Source: Distichodus sexfasciatus (Eukaryota > Chordata > Actinopteri > Characiformes > Distichodontidae). From it: a DNA stretch of 64,000 nucleotides. The stretch lies in the NCBI GenBank assembly GCA_032718565.1, contig JAVGVS010000002.1, forward strand, positions 6,619,560 to 6,683,559, written 5' to 3'. The position numbers were made by a program, and so were the translations under genes. The notes under the pieces are model-generated. The model was given only the letters and a program-made list of their open reading frames with translations, ran no database searches and was not told where the DNA came from. This document shows, in pieces, positions 11,711 through 24,100 of this stretch (position 1 is the stretch's first letter; each line of letters opens with the position of its first letter).

Positions 11711-12313
11711 ACAAAAAGAGAGAGAACAAATACCAAGAGTGATGGATGAAGTAAAAGAGACAGAATAAGGAAGGGAGGGAGAGGTGGTGAAAAAAAATCA
11801 AGAGAGAAAAAGAGGGTGAGAGAATTAGAGGCCCAAAGAAGAAAGTAGTGATAGAGCAAACAGGCATACAAAAAAGTAAAAAAGGAAAGTGAGAGATTTT
11901 CAAAGAGTGAACATAGCATGAGCAATGGAAAGAAATGTGTTAGAGCGTTAGAGATGTAGATGAAGGGAATAAAAAGGGAGGAAAAGAATAAGAGAAAAGA
12001 CAGGTCCAGAATGTGGGAGAAGATAACCAAGGAGAGAAAGAAAAAGTGTGTGCGTGTGTGATAGAGAGAGGAGAAAACAGAGAGAGTCCAATGGAAAGAC
12101 CAAAGATGGAGAGAAATACAGTTTTAAAGAGAGAATAAGTGTAAGGAAACAGAAATTGGGGAAAGAAAGTGTGAGGTAAAGGAATAAAAAGAAGAAAAAG
12201 ATCGCCAGGGAGGAAAGCATTAAAAGAGGATATAGAGAGCCGAAGGAGCAAGAAAAAGAGAGAAAGGAAGAAAGAGAGCGAGAGAGTTAGGAGAGGAGAG
12301 AGTGAGGGACGAA
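11711..12313. repeat. Long polypurine (A/G) tract
   Basis: About 600 bp in which the + strand is almost entirely A and G (GAGA, AAAGAGAG, GGAAAG words), with few pyrimidine interruptions. Stop-poor Leu/Ser/Phe-rich frames on the minus strand, up to 162 codons, result from this composition and are not genes. Such tracts can form triplex (H-DNA) or R-loops when transcribed; here the purine strand is the iqsec3 sense strand. Confidence 0.85.
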
Positions 12314-13600
12314 AGTGTGGCCGTATAGCAGCATTAGAATCCGTGTGACTGTACAGATGAATGTAGATGACACTGGACACGGCGCTCTTGTGAGGAGGGC
12401 AGAGGCTGCATTTGGAGCATCTTGACATTCAGCATGACTCAGCATGAATGAGGCTGAACATGAGCCTGCGTTCGCTAATCTCCAGAGACACTGCAGTGCG
12501 AGGTTGGCGTTCATGGGCAGCACAGGGTCCTGGAGAAAGGCTGGCGCGCTGTGCGTCCTTCCACCACCATTCAGATGCACAAGCGCTACCCGAGACTTTG
12601 TCCTTGACTAGCTGCGCTGTCTTTGGCTATTAAATCATGCCTTTTGGAAGCGATGTTGCTGGGTTTGCATCACCGCGCCACTCAGAGATGTGCAGACTCA
12701 CAGCCTTTACTATTATGCACGTTACAGAATTTTTAAAGATTAAATTAGCTCTCTCTCCTCTGGAGATGTAGGATATGCATGTTAAATTAAGGCACTCCAG
12801 GTAGGATATGCAGCCTGAGTGCAGGGTTTAATCAGAGAGAGACGTCGCCACATCGCAATCATCTCACAGCCGGTGCCCCGTCTGCCTGTCAGCAGCCTTT
12901 GTTCTGTAGGATACACGGGGTTAAAAGAAATGCTATCTGTCGTTTTCTTTCTTTAGTCAGTAGTGTTTTCCTTATTGTCTGTGTGTGTGTGTTTGCACAT
13001 TCTGCATACATTTATACAGAAATATGACGTTAAATTTATTTCTGCACAGTATACTGAAATATATACTGAAATATAGCGAAAATGTTGCATACAGTATGTA
13101 TGTATACTTTTAATACATATATTGTAGTTCATTTGACTTCACTTTACACTTTAAATGTTCAGCATCAGTTCAACATCACTGATTAATTAAATCTAGTATG
13201 TTTTAGTATACAGTTATAGTTTTTAAGCAAAATTACTTCTTATATAGGGAAAGTTGGTCTTAAAACAGGGCAGCAGGGCAGATACGGTTCATCCAGATTC
13301 CTTTTTTTTTTTTTAATTCCCTCCCTTTCCCTCACACCTGTCATCCCCTGACACCTTCCTGAATGCTAATGGAACATTACAGCAATCCTGTCAGTGTTGT
13401 CTCTTTGCGAGCTGCACATCAAATTGGTCTCATTGTCACGGTTTGTTTATTAGAATGAGCTAAACAAGCATAAGATGCACCCTCTCAACCCCTCAGTGGT
13501 GACACAGAGAACAAGACAATTTCTCTCAATATGCACTTTCAGGAAAGACCAAGGTTATGTCTTACATTCTTTTTTGTTTCATATTTCATTTGTTTGTGAA

Positions 13601-13842
13601 AGTGAGTGCTTATTTGTCATTGTGAACACACCACAGCACAGCACACAGTGCACCACAACGAAATGTGACCTCTGCATTTGACCCATCCGTGAAGGAGCAG
13701 TGGGCAGCTAACAAGCGCCTGGGGAGCAGTGCTGGGGGACAGTACCTTGCTCATGAGTACCTCAGTGGTAACTTTACCGGCCCTGGATTTGAACCTGCGA
13801 CCTTCGATCACGGGGCAAACACTCAACCGTTACGCTAATGGT
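13601..13842 (-). repeat. tRNA-derived SINE, copy 3
   Basis: A well-preserved copy: ATTTGTCATTGTGAACACA start, CTGCATTTGACCCATCCGTG, GGGGACAGTACCTTGCTCA and reverse B box GGATTTGAACC at 13785-13795. Minus orientation, closely followed by an oppositely oriented copy at 13929. Confidence 0.78.
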
Positions 13843-13928
13843 ACTCAATTGTACTGTATTAAATATTACAAAACATCACCCGTGCTTTATTCAACCTTTA
13901 TTTCTAAAGTTTTATATTTGTGAATGTC

Positions 13929-14155
13929 TCGTGAAGGGAGGGTCACTGGTTCAATGTTCCGAACCTGTAAAGGTACAACTGAGGTACTCATGAGCAAGGT
14001 ACTGTCCCCAAGCACTGCTCTCTGGGTGCTGACTATATCAGCTACCCACTGCTCCCTCATGGATGGATCCAATGCAAAGGTCACATTTTGTTGTGGTGCA
14101 CTGTGTGCTGTGCAGTGGTGTTCTCACAATGACAAATAATCACTCACACACTCAC
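13929..14155 (+). repeat. tRNA-derived SINE, copy 4 (inverted relative to copy 3)
   Basis: Plus-orientation copy. It has GGTCACTGGTTCAATGTTCCGAA-type B-box sequence at the left, GTACTCATGAGCAAGGTACT in the middle, and CACTGTGTGCTG plus CAATGACAAATAATCACT at the right. It forms an inverted repeat with copy 3 across a gap of about 86 bp. Confidence 0.75.
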
Positions 14156-14171
14156 AGGAAGGGTATTTTAA

Positions 14172-14436
14172 AGGTCACACATTATACATTTTTTCAACAA
14201 GTGGCAAAGGTTCTCAAATAGCAGGGTGGAGTTATTCAGATGTCCCCTAATATGACATAGAAGTAGGGGAGAAATCTAAATGGCTTGTTTAAGCACACAA
14301 TTTCTGGCATTCCTAAATTAATACTGTCACAACTGACCGCTTTCAAATCAAATTTACAGTGCGAGTAGAGGCAATACAGACCCAAATGGATGTCCAAAGA
14401 ACAGAAAAAGTGATATTTTTCCATAATATGGGACCT
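14172..14436. mobile_element. Small non-autonomous DNA element with terminal inverted repeats
   Basis: Left end AGGTCACACATTATA (14172-14186) and right end CATAATATGGGACCT (14422-14436) are imperfect inverted repeats. The 265-bp interior has no coding capacity. Its reverse complement matches 37268-37670 over long stretches (for example CAGAAATTGTGTGCTTAAAC and GAATAACTCCACCCT). This supports a dispersed MITE-like family. The superfamily is not assignable by eye, and no clear target-site duplication was found. Confidence 0.6.
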
Positions 14437-15276
14437 GGTGACAAAAACATGTGTTCAGCATTTATCAGTAAGACATTTAAAAACACAATAAGTCACCAAA
14501 TCTCTAACAAAGTGAAAAATGTTCGATAGGACGATTATAGTTGCACTATAACAAAAATAGCTACGAAAGCATATACTGTAATGAATATACAAAGCTCGGG
14601 CCCCAGCCGTGCTTCCGCCCCATGCATCTAAACAGCAAAGCCTATAGCTTAATAGTGGTATGTGCTTCAAGTGACACCCAACAGACGGTCATGTAAAAGG
14701 TGTTGGGTAGCATAGGTGTAGTGCAGATGGGCATCATCATCAACAAACAGCTCTGCGAGTTCGCTCCTAGAATCAATTTTACATCATTTTTGCAGCGAAA
14801 ACACCGAAAGCATTTTGTTAATGTCACAAATGAATCCAATTTTGTAACATTCTGCTCTGAGATTATGACCTTAATTTCTAAGATGTTATTTTCCCATGAC
14901 TGAAAAGAAATGGTTAGGAAAATGACTGCACTTTAACACCTGTGCTGTTGTTGAATTGTTTATTGCTGCTGTGAAATCTGACCTGTGATGTGTTTCTCCA
15001 CACTAGCCAAATCTCCACAGCCATGGCGCAGGGCAGATATTCCCAGTTCAGTGGCTGTTTCCTTGGTAATGTCAGGTGATATTATATTTCTGAGTAAGAC
15101 CAATGGTGAAATTCATCCGCCACATCCTGCAGGGAATTGCACAGGTGATCAAAGCTGACACAAAATGTCTAGATGACTTTTCCCCTTCTTGGTCCTGTTG
15201 CTACTGCCCACCCTCTAGTCATGATTTATGTACCCTTTCTGTTCCAGTGCCACAATCTCTTACGGTACCATTTACT

Positions 15277-15278
<2 letters not shown>

Positions 15279-15329
<51 letters not shown>
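15279..15329. repeat. (TC)n microsatellite
   Basis: An uninterrupted TC run of about 25 units, followed 17 bp later by a short (AC)n. Confidence 0.95.
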
Positions 15330-15333
<4 letters not shown>

Positions 15334-16334
15334 GGCATGTACATACACACACACACTTCAGGTTTTTGCAAGAGGTCATGTAATTGCCCCAGGATGTTGT
15401 CATGTTATGGTTGCTGTTGTGAAAGGACAGCCTCAGTTTGCAGAATAGCTTCCTATATTCCTAGGCTTAGGCTTCTTGCTTGTGAAGTATGTAATTGTAT
15501 AAATTAATTCATTTATTTGTGTCTAAGAAATGTCAAAATGTATACATCAGTTCACGCATCTGTTGGTAGTCTCATAGTGTGGTTACCCTGAGAAACACAA
15601 TGTACTATTAATACTGGATGATGCTGGAGAACTGCTGAAAATGTCAGACTGGATCTTTACTCACTCAACCATTATATTCTAGGTAGTGCAAGTGGAGGGG
15701 CAGATACGGAAATAAAAAAATGATAGATTTATTAGTGCGGAGCAGGAGTTTTCAACTGGTTCTGTCACAGGGACCACCATTTAGACTAAGCAGTAGTCTA
15801 AGGCCCACTGTGTGCCAGTGTGTGTGAGTGGGGGGAGTTTTTTTCTAATATTTTTTAGATATTAAATTCATTCATTCATAAAGATGCTTAAACGCCTGGA
15901 AATGTTTTGAAAACAAATCAAATGAAATAACTAAAAACGGGATTTCACAGACCGCCAGCAGCCATGTTGGTGTAGAGTATACATTCACAATATATTTATA
16001 AAGTGATTTTGTTTTTGGAATCTTTCACTGACATTTTATACACATAAGATCTCTTTTATGTTACATTGAACTAGTCTACCAACAAAATCTACAAACTTGA
16101 TAACTAAAGATCATTTTATGTACATATTTGTGTTTACATATAATATTGCTGAGCCTCATGTAGTGTCTGGTGAGTGTAATTGGAAATTAAGAGTCTATAA
16201 TAAATGCACTGTAAATCTGCGTTAGGCTTTATGTATGAGTTACTTTATGACCTCAAAAGAATTTTTCTGAAATGTTTTTTTAAGCCATGAAGCAGTTCTT
16301 CTAGAAATAAATAAAGTAGAATCTTATGATTAAT

Positions 16335-16505
16335 GTTGTACTAGACTATGGACTAAAAGGTTGTAGGTTCATATCCAGCTCCGTCTCCTCTCTAAATCAC
16401 TGCTGCCCCCTGAGCAAGACACTTAACCCTATGTTGCTCTAGAGAGACTGTAATTACAAACTGTTAGTTGCGAGTATCTGAGACATGCCATAAATGTAAA
16501 TAAAA
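16335..16505 (+). repeat. tRNA-type SINE of a second family
   Basis: Contains a B-box-like GGTTGTAGGTTCATATCC (16359-16376), then CACTGCTGCCCCCTGAGCAA and GACACTTAACCCTATGTTGC. This layout is typical of fish tRNA-derived SINEs whose body reads CTGAGCAAG-ACACTTAACCC. It ends near CATAAATGTAAATA. It is distinct from the eight-copy family elsewhere in the window. Confidence 0.65.
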
Positions 16506-18601
16506 AAATAGTGGGAGCATATTAAGTTTACTGTACTGTGGATTCTGCAGTCTGCAATTAAATTCTGCATGCATGGTTGTTTAGTCAATTCATTGACATG
16601 CATATAAAACATAATTAAATTCCATAATGAGTAGCAAAAATGGCAGTCATAACTGTCACCAAATACCTTGTAAATATATTTTACAGCTTCCTCCGATGAT
16701 GCACATGGACTCAGATTAGCTGTTAAGAGGACGTTAGAGATGAGAGAAGTTGGCCAGGGACTGAGTGATGAGCTGAAATGGAGAAGCCTAATGGGAGTGA
16801 AAATTGCCAGCGTGAGCAAGCAGACAGTATGAGGAGTGAGGAGACTGAAGGCCACTTCATGAAATTAATAAAGTCTTTTTTTTTTCATAGTCAGAGTAGG
16901 ACTCGTGTCTTGGTATTTATTTAAACCAGCAATAATACCCCATGATTATTAGCCCACTAGGAGTCTTCACTGGGCACAATAAGGACAGAGCCATCAGCAG
17001 ATCAGTAGTAAAATCAGCACATAATTGCATTTAGAGAGATAAACACCGGGGAGGCCATTGTGATTTGTAGCAGTGCTACATGAGAACCGATTAGAATATG
17101 TCTCTGATGGCTTTGTGTTCATATTGTGTGTTCAGTACGTCAGAGAGTTTAAGTTTAAGAGTTGCAGATCACAAAAAAAACACCAATGACATTTGCTACA
17201 GTGTTGAATAAACCTATATAGTGTGTTTATTAGATTATGTTGCCTGAAAAAGTCTTCAAGTACTCTCTGTGTGAGTGGTTTTATGGTGCCCATGCCATCT
17301 TACTTAGTCCACACGTAAGCTTTGCAATCTGTTTGGCATGCATTTCTGGTAAGTCGCAATGATGAATTTGCGGTATTTGAACACACCTAGGAGAAAGATG
17401 GTGACCTATGGTGACTACAGCAGACTGGGTGCTAATCTCTGCCCCTATTCCTCTGTTCTTCTCCTTTAAAACATCATCCCTGAAGGCCACTAGCAGCAGT
17501 TTGTAATGCTGCTACAGTCTGCAGTGCTGCAGTTTTAGGAACTGATTTGTGTTCTTCATTTAAAATTGTTATTCAGGGGTTGTTATTGGGGGAGAGTCAT
17601 TTTACTGTCCAGAGGGGACATCACAGAAAGCAAGGGTGCGCAGCCATAACTGGTCCAAACTTGTCTTTCATTTTTCTTTCATTCTGATTTTTCTTGGCTT
17701 CTTGCCTTCATTTACTCCTTCCTTACGTCTTCTTGGCTCTGTTAGAGTAAAAATAGATCAATACTAATCATAGTCATAAAAATAGCCCAGTCAGAGCTCT
17801 TCAGTATTAAAACAAGCAAAAATAAATGGTTTTCCTAGATTGCTCAGTCACAATAATGAAAACTTTGATACACTATGTGCCTTATCGTAACAAGGATTTT
17901 ATTACAGTTTGCAGATTTGTAAATTTAAAAAATGCTACCATTTCATTTGTGTGGTATGTAATATACCAATGATGTATTAATGATGTTCAGCTACAATGTA
18001 GACACTTATATTTTATTAGACAAAGTTGAAGGTTTCTCATAGACTGGGTCAGAAAACTGACTCAAAATGGAACAGGTTTTCATGACGTTTACCTGGGCAG
18101 CATCCTAGGGGCCATAATGCAGCTTTTGCGCTCTGGTTATTGCTCCTCACTTTCTTTTCCCCTTTGTTCTTTTTGTAGTCCAACCGCTATCTCTACTCAG
18201 TTTCTTATTCTTGTCCCTTTGACAGCTCTGACTGTTCAGCATTATCTGCCTTGTTTTGTTCGACCGTGAGGTCCCCTGACCAACAGATCCAACCTGTTCT
18301 CACTTACATAATTAAAATCGTCATGAGTTCTCTGGCAAATTTGTGTAGCAGTGTGTGTCCCGGCACTCCACCGATAGGCAGACATGGGCACTGTCAATAA
18401 GAGAATTATAATTTCCCCCACAGTCACCGTTGTATGGGGATTATCTCTGCATGCAAGGGCTTCCCTGTCTATCGGTAAGGCTTAGAGGCAAAGAATCCAG
18501 CGGAGAGAAGAAATGGCTTTGACACAAGAGTCATGTGTTCTTTTAGCGCAGGTCAATCCAGCACTCTCCTAGAAGCCATTTGCCTTATTATGCCTGCATA
18601 T

Positions 18602-18660
18602 TCTCTCTCTCCTTCTCTCACTCTCTCTCTCGCTCTCTCTCTCTCCCTCTCCTTTTCTCT
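18602..18660. repeat. Interrupted (TC)n tract
   Basis: Pyrimidine-only CTCTCT sequence with single-base interruptions. Overlapping frames on both strands are composition artefacts. Confidence 0.85.
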
Positions 18661-20170
18661 CATCCTGACAGTGCTGCAGAAGCAGATCAGAGCCACTTGG
18701 GACAGCCCTGGCCTTCTTGCTGACTCAAACCTTTCCAAGAGGCTTAGTATATTGATGCTGCATGAATGAAAGTCTATGTGTGTGCATCTCTGCAATTGTT
18801 TGCGTGTATGCTTGTCTGTCTCGAGGAGTCACGGCTGAAGCCTTTCTTCTTGAGTTCCGATCCCCACAGCCTCCCAGATGTTCTGTCTGGTGCTAGTTTC
18901 ACTTTATAATCCAGCGATGGCTGTGCCTTGAGGCTGCTAAATGCATATCTTACTGAGGCTGTTAAAAATGGAGCTGGGTGTAAGCGCTGCCTCTGAGCCA
19001 CTGCAGCACATGTTGCTGGAACTTAATAACACAATACGTAATGCAGTAAGTGAGCAGAAGCAAATCTGAGATGAGATTATTTCACCTCTGCATCCTTACT
19101 GCAAGAGGAGCAGGAGACGTTGTTGTGGTATGACAACTTAACCAATGCCAGGGGTGCTTTGGGGCAGTTTTTCTATTGATCAGCTTTTGGTGTATAGAGC
19201 AAATTTCAATATGGGTAATAGAAACACAATGTCATTTCTGAGAGAAAAATAGACATTTGAAAAAAAGATTTGCAAGAATGCAATGGAAACAAGGGTTTTC
19301 AAATTAGACTTTACCTGTTGTTTTATGAGGCCTGTCAGGTCTGTGATTATACTTTCTGATTAAGTCGTAACATCAAACACAAATTTGCTTGCTTTCTCTC
19401 ATTTCTAATTTCAGCAAATTGGTCCACATTTAAATTTGACTCCGTGCTGAAGCCTGACCACTCATCTCAAGAAAGGCGAGATTTCAGACTGACGGGAAAT
19501 GATCAGTTATGTATCCCGTGTGAGTGGATGAAATGCCTTTGAACGCGACTTCTGATGGTTTTCTGCACTGCTATGAAATATTCAGCATGAGTTGGTTGAG
19601 GCAATTTTTTATACATTTCAAACTTTGTTAATATAAGACACCTGCCCTGCTTTTTAAGCTGGTTGAAATGTTTGATGTATTTCTTTACTTCTTCCATCTT
19701 CTGTCATTCAGCATTACTGAGTAATTTCTGGTTTCTGTAAGTTTTGCATCACACATTCCCCATAGGGTAGGGTTCCCCGGCACAAGTGGGCCACAGCAAT
19801 GATTTTTATTTCTCTGCGAAAAAAGAACTGAACTGAAAATATAATAAAAATCATGTATATAATAAGATCAGGGCAACATTACAGTATTGTAGTACCCATT
19901 AGAGTCACATTAGAGTCCATATGTTAACCAATACATGAAGGGAAATATAATTAATAAAATAGACATAATAGAATATCATAAAACTAAATAAAACTATTTC
20001 AACAATTTTTATTAATTCTGTTTAACAACAATTAATTCATTCTATTGAAATATTTGCTATGGTTTATGTTTTTCTATATTATGTTTTGTTTGTTTTACTA
20101 GTGTTTTCAGACACTTGCTAGGCTGTCATGATATATAAGAAACTGTTGTTAATTCATTGTATGGTAATAT

Positions 20171-20278
20171 AAAAACAAACTAACTAAATAAATAAATAAA
20201 CCAAATAACAAAAAACAATCAAACAAACTAATAAATACACAAACTAATAAATAAATAAATAAGTAAATAAATAAATAT
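20171..20278. repeat. (AAAT)n-rich region
   Basis: AAAT/AAAC units, interrupted, over about 100 bp within a very AT-rich stretch (19800-20290). Confidence 0.85.
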
Positions 20279-20340
20279 AGCTATAAAACTGTAAGCCAAA
20301 GCTCTGGATCAGACACACACAAAGCTTTCGGGAGACTCCA

Positions 20341-20358
20341 CCCCCCCCCCCTCCCCCC
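20341..20358. repeat. Poly-C run
   Basis: Eleven C, one T and six C in a row. Listed because such runs are prone to length error and can form non-B structures. Confidence 0.9.
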
Positions 20359-20883
20359 GCCATGTGGTATTAACTATGCAAAAATGGAGCAAAACTCTTT
20401 CATTGGAGATAATGTGACAATGCTTTTTTGTGCTCAGACTTATCTGGGGTGCCGTCACAGCTCTGACTGAGAGCGCTGACCTGATATTCAACAAAGCTGC
20501 CAGTGATGACCTCATCAAACACACGCACATGAAGCAGTGACCTCATCAAACTCAGACCCAGCGAGTGATGAATTACATTGAAAAAGAGGCACTGGTGCAG
20601 ACAAGCTTGACAATGACAAGCATCAAAAGGCATCTTTTTATATTATTGTTCATGTCTTTGCCAAAGGAAGTGAAAGAAAGGCATCTTGCGGTAATAAGGA
20701 AGAAGATGTAGCATCAGGCAACAAAGTGATGTGCATTGTATAGATTTGGGTTTGATATCATGATTATTAATTAAGTTTAAAAAGACCCTGAAGACCTCAA
20801 AGAAAAAACATACAGCACAAACATACCCTGAACTTGTGGTTCATAAACCATTAGCTAGTTTGAATTTGCTTTAAACCAACTTT

Positions 20884-21134
20884 TTCTACACCACACACAC
20901 ACAGACAAAAACAGTTGCACCTTGTTATCTTTGTGAGGTCCTTCCCTTGATTCTCACAGTGACTTATTTTAAGCACAACTACAGCAAGACCTAACCTTAA
21001 CCCTTACCTCCATAAACATTTTTGCCCTCAGCCCTCATATACATAAATGTCCTCACAAAGCCACAAAAGCCTGACAAATCTCTCTCCCCAAGAGCTAAAA
21101 ACCTGCCCTCCCAACACACACGCACACACACACA
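20884..21134 (-). repeat. Diverged GTGGGGACC-type repeat, copy A
   Basis: Flanked by CA repeats on both sides. It contains TTATCTTTGTGAGGTCCTTCC, CCTAACCTTAACCCTTACCTC and TGTCCTCACAAAGCC, which align in order with the better copy at 32563-32883. It is more diverged and shorter. Same orientation as that copy. Confidence 0.6.
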
Positions 21135-24100
21135 TCCTAATCCTCTCTAACTGGGTATTAAATTTGCTCTGTGATCCTGTAGTCTCTCAGTGTCTCACAG
21201 GAAGCGAGAGAAAGTGTTAATGTGTGTGTGTGTGTGTGTCAACTTCTCTTAGTTCACCAGGGGCTGCTGGGGCACAGGTGGAGTTGCAGACAGGGACAGA
21301 TGTAGCTGGGGGGGGCGATGGTGCAGAGGCGGTGTGGAGGGAGATTGCCGCTCTCATGTCATTACAGATCTGAAGCATCAGGTGAAGCAGGGACTCAGAG
21401 GACACGATTTGGGTTGTTTCCACACGAGGCGTTGCGAAAATTGATGCTGCCTATGACAATGCAGAGTGGGTATGAGTGTAGAGTCTCATTTAAAGGACTT
21501 TTTGAAGGTTAGCATTGAATACAGGCGTCCGTGTATATGCAGCGTGTGTTTAAGTGGCATTTATGGGTTAGATAGACGCTTTGATACAGAGCAATTTACA
21601 TTTTACTCGTTACAGGCATCATCCATGGATAAATGAGTGTGATAAATGGGTGAGCACACAGTAGTGATAGGATGAGGCTGGACAGGTCTCAGGACCTCTT
21701 GGTTCCAGGTGTATGACTTGTCTCTCAGTTAGGGGTGGGAGTTGGATAAGATTCTATTAATATCAGTGCCATCGTCAGTTCTGCCTATCAGTCCAATTCC
21801 TTATCATTTCTCTTATCAATTCCTGTGTGCGAAAAAAGTAGTTCTATATAGTGTTCTGCACCAAAAGCAACCATTTTATTATTCTCAAAATGATGTCTGC
21901 ACAAAAATGTACAAGAACATATTCATATTCAGAATTTTTATTATGCAGAGACATTTTATGGCTTAGTGCTATGAAGAACAATAAGGTTAATGCAGGTGGA
22001 AACACTTCTTTATCCATTTGGAAGCCACCTGGATATAGAAACAAATTATTTGATAATGAATAATGCATTTTTCTATATTTTTTTACTCTCTAACATTATA
22101 GAATGGGAAACAAATTTTGATTCATGGAAAATGAAGAAATACTGAAGTTTTGGCAATTTTTGAGCATTTGGACTCATTTTGGCCTATAACTCATTTTTGA
22201 CTCATTTCTGGCAGAGAAGTACATTTTTGCCATGAGGGCATTCCATATGAGAGCTGCGGCACCATAACGCTGTGGATGTGTGTCAGGAATAAATAAATAT
22301 CAAGTAAATGGCTGTGCTGTGAGTAGAACGCTGGTTGTTTTTGTTATTTATCAGCTTATTTATCAGTTTTGTCTGTAATAAATGGGAAGATTTTACTGAA
22401 CTGGAATGTTTTATTGAATGTTGGACTTATGCGTTATTTATGTTTCATGATTCCTTGTGGTTGAACGTCAAGTTGCAGAGAGTGTGACGCAATGTACCGT
22501 GACTCAAAACTTCCAATGGAATTGATCAGTTGGAACCAGTTTTGAGTCGGAACCGGTCTTCTATTCTTACCCCCTTTGTAAGTGGGGATGAGGAGAACAG
22601 AAGGTGTTTTAGTGTTTTCCACTGCCAGTCTGACATGGTGTATGTTGTGGTATGGCGTAGTGGAAAAAAGGTTTGGTATTGTGTTTTGAGTAGGCGTGAA
22701 AGTATGTAGGATTGAAACAATATTTGTATCAAACTATCCTTAAAAAGACAACCATAACCAAGAAACTGAGAGTATTGTTGTTGCAAAAAAGGGTTAGCTA
22801 ACTGGGCTGGTCGCATTAGTTGTCATGCATTGAAAATGCTTCTGCTTGACCAGTAGATTCTGTACAGGTTTCTGACTGCACCCTTTTGGGTACCTGCTCT
22901 GATCATTTGGGACTCCAGTAGATAGGGAACCACAATGGTACGATTAATTAAACCGTTACAGGCACCATGCGAAAAAGCACCAATGCTCATCTAAGTCCTC
23001 AATCCTCATGCCTCATGGCTTGTTAAATTGTAACGACTAATCTGAGACACCGTAAACTTCTTTATTCTCATTGTATTCTGCTGCGATGTTTGCAGCGGAC
23101 CTATTTTGTCATTAGACCAGAGCACCTTTGTGTTCTCACTCCTTGTCAAAGTTATTAATTAAAAGTCCAATGCGTTTTGCCTTTATTCACAGTGAAAAGA
23201 CAAAAAAACATTAGTGAGCAAACAATAAGAAGAGAGAGGGAGGCAGGGAGGGAGCACCGGGGGCTCTTGCAAGGCAGAAGCGGATTGTGTTTAATTTGAA
23301 AAACCACAATTTGGCTTTAAAGCGATAAGATTTCAATTACAGCGGCTTGAGAGTAATGTTGCGTTTCATGCATATTAAAAATGAGCAGTCCCCTGGACTG
23401 TGCTGGAGAAGGTCGGGGCCAAACTGCTATTGTTTGGAGCCTGGCGGTGATTAAGGACAAATGAATGACTCATGTTCTGGTGTTTAGCCTCCAATCTGTC
23501 TGCTTGAGCTGAGATTTTTAGGTGGAACTATTACACCTAATTCTCCTTATCAGTTAGGTGATTACTGGGAATTGGAATTTGAAGCAGCGGACACTAAGTC
23601 AAGGTGGTGACATTGATGCTAGTCCTGAGCGATCAAACTGTCTTGATCACTTACAGTACATACTTGCAAGATATTCTGATCACCTAATTAGATATACTTA
23701 CTTAGTTTCTTAGACTATCAATGAATCTTTTGAATTTGTGTCTCTTTTAAAATATGTAAATATCAAACATAGTAGATTAAACTTATTACAGATAGATTTA
23801 AATGTTTAAACCTTAATTTTATAATATTTATTGTACCCTTTATGCATTTATGGATCTTTGTCTTTGGCTATTTTAAGACAACCATTTCATAGGTTATGCA
23901 AATAATGATTAGAATTTTTCTAAGTGAGTGATTGTTTTCTTAAGGTAGTGATTTTTTGTCATTGTGTAGGACAGGTCAAATGCAGTACTTGAGGTACTTG
24001 CACGTGAGTAGTCATTCTTAAGAACGTCTGTCATTCTTTGGCGGGAACATCTCAGAGGATTACAGTGCATCACAATGCCCATAAATATGACATTTAAGAC

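Noticed and set aside
11704..12428. Minus-strand frames up to 162 codons rich in Ser, Leu and Phe
   Set aside because: They arise from the polypurine tract, whose complement contains few stop codons. They resemble membrane proteins only through composition.
16366..16376. Possible genuine tRNA gene from the B-box-like sequence
   Set aside because: No cloverleaf or matching acceptor stem could be drawn, and the downstream body fits a SINE.
23925..24060. Possible further SINE fragment (GTGATTTTTTGTCATTGTGTAG)
   Set aside because: Only one short word matches the SINE family. The downstream landmarks are absent.
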